Shown here: in pieces, positions 14,635 through 16,494 of the stretch
Layout of the letters: every line of letters begins with the position of its first letter
How positions within the stretch are numbered: position 1 is the first letter of the stretch
DNA from: CAYFVR01 sp046541515
Lineage (GTDB): Bacteria; Desulfobacterota; Desulfobacteria; Desulfobacterales; Desulfococcaceae
DNA length: 16,494 nucleotides
Direction: 5' to 3'
Assembly: GCA_046541515.1 (NCBI GenBank)
Contig: JBKHDD010000110.1
Location: 1-16,494, forward strand
Notes under the pieces: model-generated
Told to the model about the DNA's origin: nothing
Databases searched by the model: none
What the model saw: only the letters and a program-made list of their open reading frames with translations
Position numbers and translations under genes: made by a program

Positions 14635-15135
14635 TCATTTTTTTTCCGAAGAAATTGATTTTCCAAGTTGTTTTAGGGTTTCTTCGATTACCAAAAGCCT
14701 TTGCCGGTCCTTCGGAAATTTGGAATTCCGCTTTAAATGAGCGATGGTGTTCAAGTCCAAAACGCGAATGCGGCTACCCCGAAGATCAACCTCCATTGTA
14801 TGCGGGAGAAGGTCATCGTATTTTCTCTCTTCTTCAATAAAGGCCAACACGTCCAAAGGGCCTAGGCTGGTTTTCAACAAAAAATGCCCTTTGCTGAAAA
14901 AGTCTTCTTCCTTTGGTTCGATGATCTTTTCATCCGGGCGACGGTATACCGCGTTGATCCCCCGCAAAAACGAATGGAGCTTGGATATGTTTTTTGCCTC
15001 TTGGCGATGGACGATGTCCACATCCATAGTGGTAATGGGAGCGCCTTGAACAACTGCGGCCAACCCCCCCACCAAAATGAATTCTACGCCCGCTTTTGAG
15101 AGCCCTTCCACGATTTCGCCTAAATCAGCCTTCAT
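14635..15135 (-). CDS. AbiEii-like / DUF6036-type nucleotidyltransferase
   Basis: A 166-aa protein. It has the nucleotidyltransferase start FILVGGLAAVVQGAP with GG motif, and TTMDVDIVHR with the Asp-x-Asp metal pair, at residues about 18-44. The rest has a C-terminal helical tail including LDLNTIAHLKRNSKFPKDRQR. The family includes toxin-like transferases (AbiEii, MenA-like) and uncharacterised NTases; it lacks an adjacent HEPN gene. The start overlaps the preceding 55-aa gene by 11 nt, and the next gene starts 3 nt after it stops, so it is embedded in one unit. Substrate (tRNA, protein) is unknown. Confidence 0.75.
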   Translation of the reverse strand: MKADLGEIVEGLSKAGVEFILVGGLAAVVQGAPITTMDVDIVHRQEAKNISKLHSFLRGINAVYRRPDEKIIEPKEEDFFSKGHFLLKTSLGPLDVLAFIEEERKYDDLLPHTMEVDLRGSRIRVLDLNTIAHLKRNSKFPKDRQRLLVIEETLKQLGKSISSEKK

Positions 15136-15292
15136 TTTCTTGGGTCTTCCGATAGCTCTCCCTCATTTCCAAAATCGCTCGCACTGCGTTATCGTTTGCC
15201 CGCAATCGCTCTTCCGGAGTAAGTTTCAGGAACATGGCCACAAGACTCTTATCGACTAACGAGGTGTCTGGTTCATGTGATTGTTTTTCCAT
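15125..15292 (-). CDS. 55-aa partner protein of the nucleotidyltransferase
   Basis: A 55-aa protein, MEKQSHEPDTSLVDKSLVAM, then FLKLTPEERLRANDNAVRAI and an ending of LEMRESYRKTQENEG. It starts at ATG 15292 with AAAGGAGA 5 nt upstream. The LTPEERLRANDxAVRxILELR-type core recurs in small proteins encoded just before nucleotidyltransferases in deltaproteobacteria (recalled, not checked). It overlaps the transferase start by 11 nt. Likely helical. A regulatory or antitoxin-like role is inferred from position only. Confidence 0.65.
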   Translation of the reverse strand: MEKQSHEPDTSLVDKSLVAMFLKLTPEERLRANDNAVRAILEMRESYRKTQENEG

Positions 15293-15589
15293 GGAATCTC
15301 CTTTGTTCGATGGCTGGTCCCCAAAAGAAAACCACCATCAATACCCGCAAAAACCAGTCTTGAAACAGTTCCCATTTTTAGGGCAGGCCCTCCGGTGAGC
15401 CTTGGGCTTGGAACGCTTGATACGGGTCTTTGATGCGGCCAGCTTTTCAATCGGGGCATTGGGTCATAGGGGATGCCCAAAAAAAAATGATCGAAGCCGG
15501 CTCAATCGCAATGGTTTCCGCGATTCCTGAAATACCGGCTCCAATCATTCTTTATGGATTTTCTGTCTCCCGTCAACCCCTCAAACGCC
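15293..15589. other. intergenic region between accessory unit and peroxiredoxin gene
   Basis: About 300 bp with no convincing gene. A run of nine A on the plus strand (about 15480-15488) is nine T on the minus strand, 100 nt past the peroxiredoxin stop, just after a GC-rich stretch containing GAGCCGGCTTC. A weak intrinsic terminator for the peroxiredoxin transcript is possible. The promoter for the four-gene unit should lie at 15300-15400 minus but no consensus is clear. Confidence 0.35.
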
Positions 15590-16315
15590 TCAGTCGTTCT
15601 CCATCTCCGTTTTCCAGACCTGCCAGACCTTGCCCACCAAATCCGGACCAGGTTTCAGGGTGATTTTCCCCGGCTTCCATCCGGAGGGCGTCGCCTCGGT
15701 CCCGCCGCTTTCCCGGACGAGCTGGAACGCCTGAATTTGCCGCAGGGCTTCGGCCGTGTAACGGCCCACCGGCGGGGTGAGGACCTCGTAGGCCTGAATC
15801 ACGCCGTCGGGATCGATGATGAACCGTCCCCGGTTTTCCACCCCCGCGTCGTCGTCGAATATGCCGAAGGCCCGGCCCACTTTTCCGCCGGCGTCGGACA
15901 ACATGGGAAACGGGATGCCGCCGTCCACCATTTTGGACAGTTCGTGATCGTTCCACATTTTGTGAACGAAGACGCTGTCTATGCTCATGGACAGGACTTC
16001 CGCGCTCAGCTTTTGGTACTTCGGATAATTTTCGGCGACCGCCGAAATTTCGGTCGCTCAGACAAAGGTGAAATCACCTGGATAAAAACACAGCACCACC
16101 CATTTCCCCAGGTAATCCGACAGCTTGACGGAAGTGAAATCCCCCTTGAGATAGGCGGGGGCGACAAAATCCGGAGCGGGCTTTCCAACCTGAATCATGT
16201 TTCGGGCCTCCTTCGGAACGGATTGGGACGTTTGTGCCTTCGTTTCTTCCGCCGGCGGCTCCCCGACCATTCCGCCGGTCGGGCGCGCGCAACCTACCGA
16301 TGGCTTGTCCGCCAT
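15590..16315 (-). CDS. prxU: selenocysteine-containing peroxiredoxin (UGA at the peroxidatic site)
   Basis: Read through UGA at 16060-16058 this is a 241-aa AhpC/Prx1-type peroxiredoxin. The Prx domain begins MIQVGKPAPDFVAPAY; WVVLCFYPGDFTFV precedes the UGA and ATEISAVAENY follows. The UGA takes the place of the peroxidatic Cys in the PGDFTFVCPTE motif (residue 86 here, 47 from the internal Met), so selenocysteine is expected. A bSECIS hairpin follows at once. The usual C-terminal VCPxxWKPG is TPSGWKPG: no resolving Cys. It would reduce peroxides through the selenol. ATG 16315 (AGGAGG 6 nt upstream) gives a 39-residue extension with Cys9; ATG 16198 with GGAGG also looks usable. Ordinary gene callers would split or truncate it. 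Confidence 0.9.
16027..16060 (-). ncRNA. bacterial SECIS element immediately after the Sec UGA
   Basis: After UGA (16060-16058) the minus-strand RNA has a 17-nt run ending in UUUCGGC, then loop GGUC (16040-16037), then GCCGAAA. Seven perfect pairs, plus two A-U pairs beyond one bulged A, give about 9 bp. The loop starts with G and lies 17 nt from UGA, both fitting known bSECIS rules; the GGUC resembles the E. coli fdhF loop. A competing GCGACC/GGUCGC stem also exists. Confidence 0.85.
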
Positions 16316-16407
16316 GGGCAACCTCCTTTTGCGGGTTTTCCGGTCCCCGCCTTTTGGGGGATCGGTTTCGCCGATTGAATTTGCGGCATATTAAGATAGA
16401 TTTTCCA

Positions 16408-16494
16408 ATGAAGGAAGCAAAAATTTCAGGATATGATCATATCCCGCTTTTTCGCCAAAAGCCTTTGGATGAAAATTGCGATATCGCCTCCGAT
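16408..16494 (+). other. possible partial gene at the right edge (either strand)
   Basis: On plus, ATG 16408 opens a frame MKEAKISGYDHIPLFRQK that runs off the window without stop. On minus, a frame reading FHPKAFGEKAGYDHILKFL and then LPSLENLS stops at TAA (16393-16391). Both are open, neither has a recognisable domain, and at most one is real. The minus frame, ending just upstream of the peroxiredoxin leader, looks slightly more protein-like. Confidence 0.25.

Noticed and set aside
15256..15480. 74-codon minus frame upstream of the 55-aa gene
   Set aside because: No domain and it overlaps the well-supported 55-aa gene with its strong Shine-Dalgarno in another frame.
16035..16057. GCGACC/GGUCGC stem as the SECIS hairpin
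   Set aside because: Its loop begins only 6 nt after the UGA, too close; the alternative stem with the GGUC loop 17 nt away fits bSECIS rules better.

Overview
The window reads as chromosomal DNA of a GC-rich, probably anaerobic Desulfobacterota (deltaproteobacterial) organism. This is inferred from a UGA-encoded selenoprotein peroxiredoxin, a DUF3450-type TonB operon, deltaproteobacteria-like intergenic palindromic repeats, and GC-rich codons in the core genes against AT-richer accessory islands. No rRNA, tRNA, IS element or CRISPR array was seen.

Layout, left to right. (1) 1-410, minus: 5' part of a YitT-type membrane protein broken by three frameshifts, with a 496-bp leader/intergenic region holding a perfect 24-bp palindrome and two REP-like hairpins. 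(2) 907-1493, minus: a DUF433 antitoxin / DUF5615 PIN-like toxin pair. (3) 1562-2203, minus: an HD-domain phosphohydrolase. (4) 2477-3526, plus: a Cys-rich 4Fe-4S protein, then a GAF-HisKA-HATPase soluble sensor kinase (3704-4960). (5) 5001-5512, plus: a DUF4160/DUF2442 pair in which the DUF4160 gene has an in-frame amber codon; then a CCCCC/GGGGG hairpin repeat and a YfcE-like metallophosphoesterase (5682-6305). (6) 6761-14163, plus: a six-gene TonB energy-transduction operon (DUF3450, TtpC-like, ExbB, ExbD, TonB, large periplasmic TPR protein). The first five genes overlap by 4-8 nt. (7) 14222-15292, minus: a tight four-gene accessory unit (55-aa protein, AbiEii-like nucleotidyltransferase, 52-aa addiction-module antitoxin, RelE/ParE-like toxin). 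(8) 15590-16315, minus: a peroxiredoxin whose peroxidatic Cys codon is UGA, followed at once by a good bacterial SECIS hairpin.

The TonB operon is the main functional block. DUF3450 and TtpC-like proteins probably form periplasmic coiled-coil parts, ExbB/ExbD the proton channel, TonB the periplasm-spanning arm, and the TPR protein a periplasmic scaffold. No TonB-dependent receptor lies in the window, so the substrate is unknown.

The most notable observations are the Sec-peroxiredoxin with SECIS and no C-terminal resolving Cys, a palindromic repeat that has become in-frame coding sequence in the signal-peptide region of the TtpC-like gene, and the compact four-gene toxin-antitoxin-like unit containing two genes too short for ordinary gene calling. 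Frameshifts at homopolymers in the left-edge gene may be assembly errors rather than decay.
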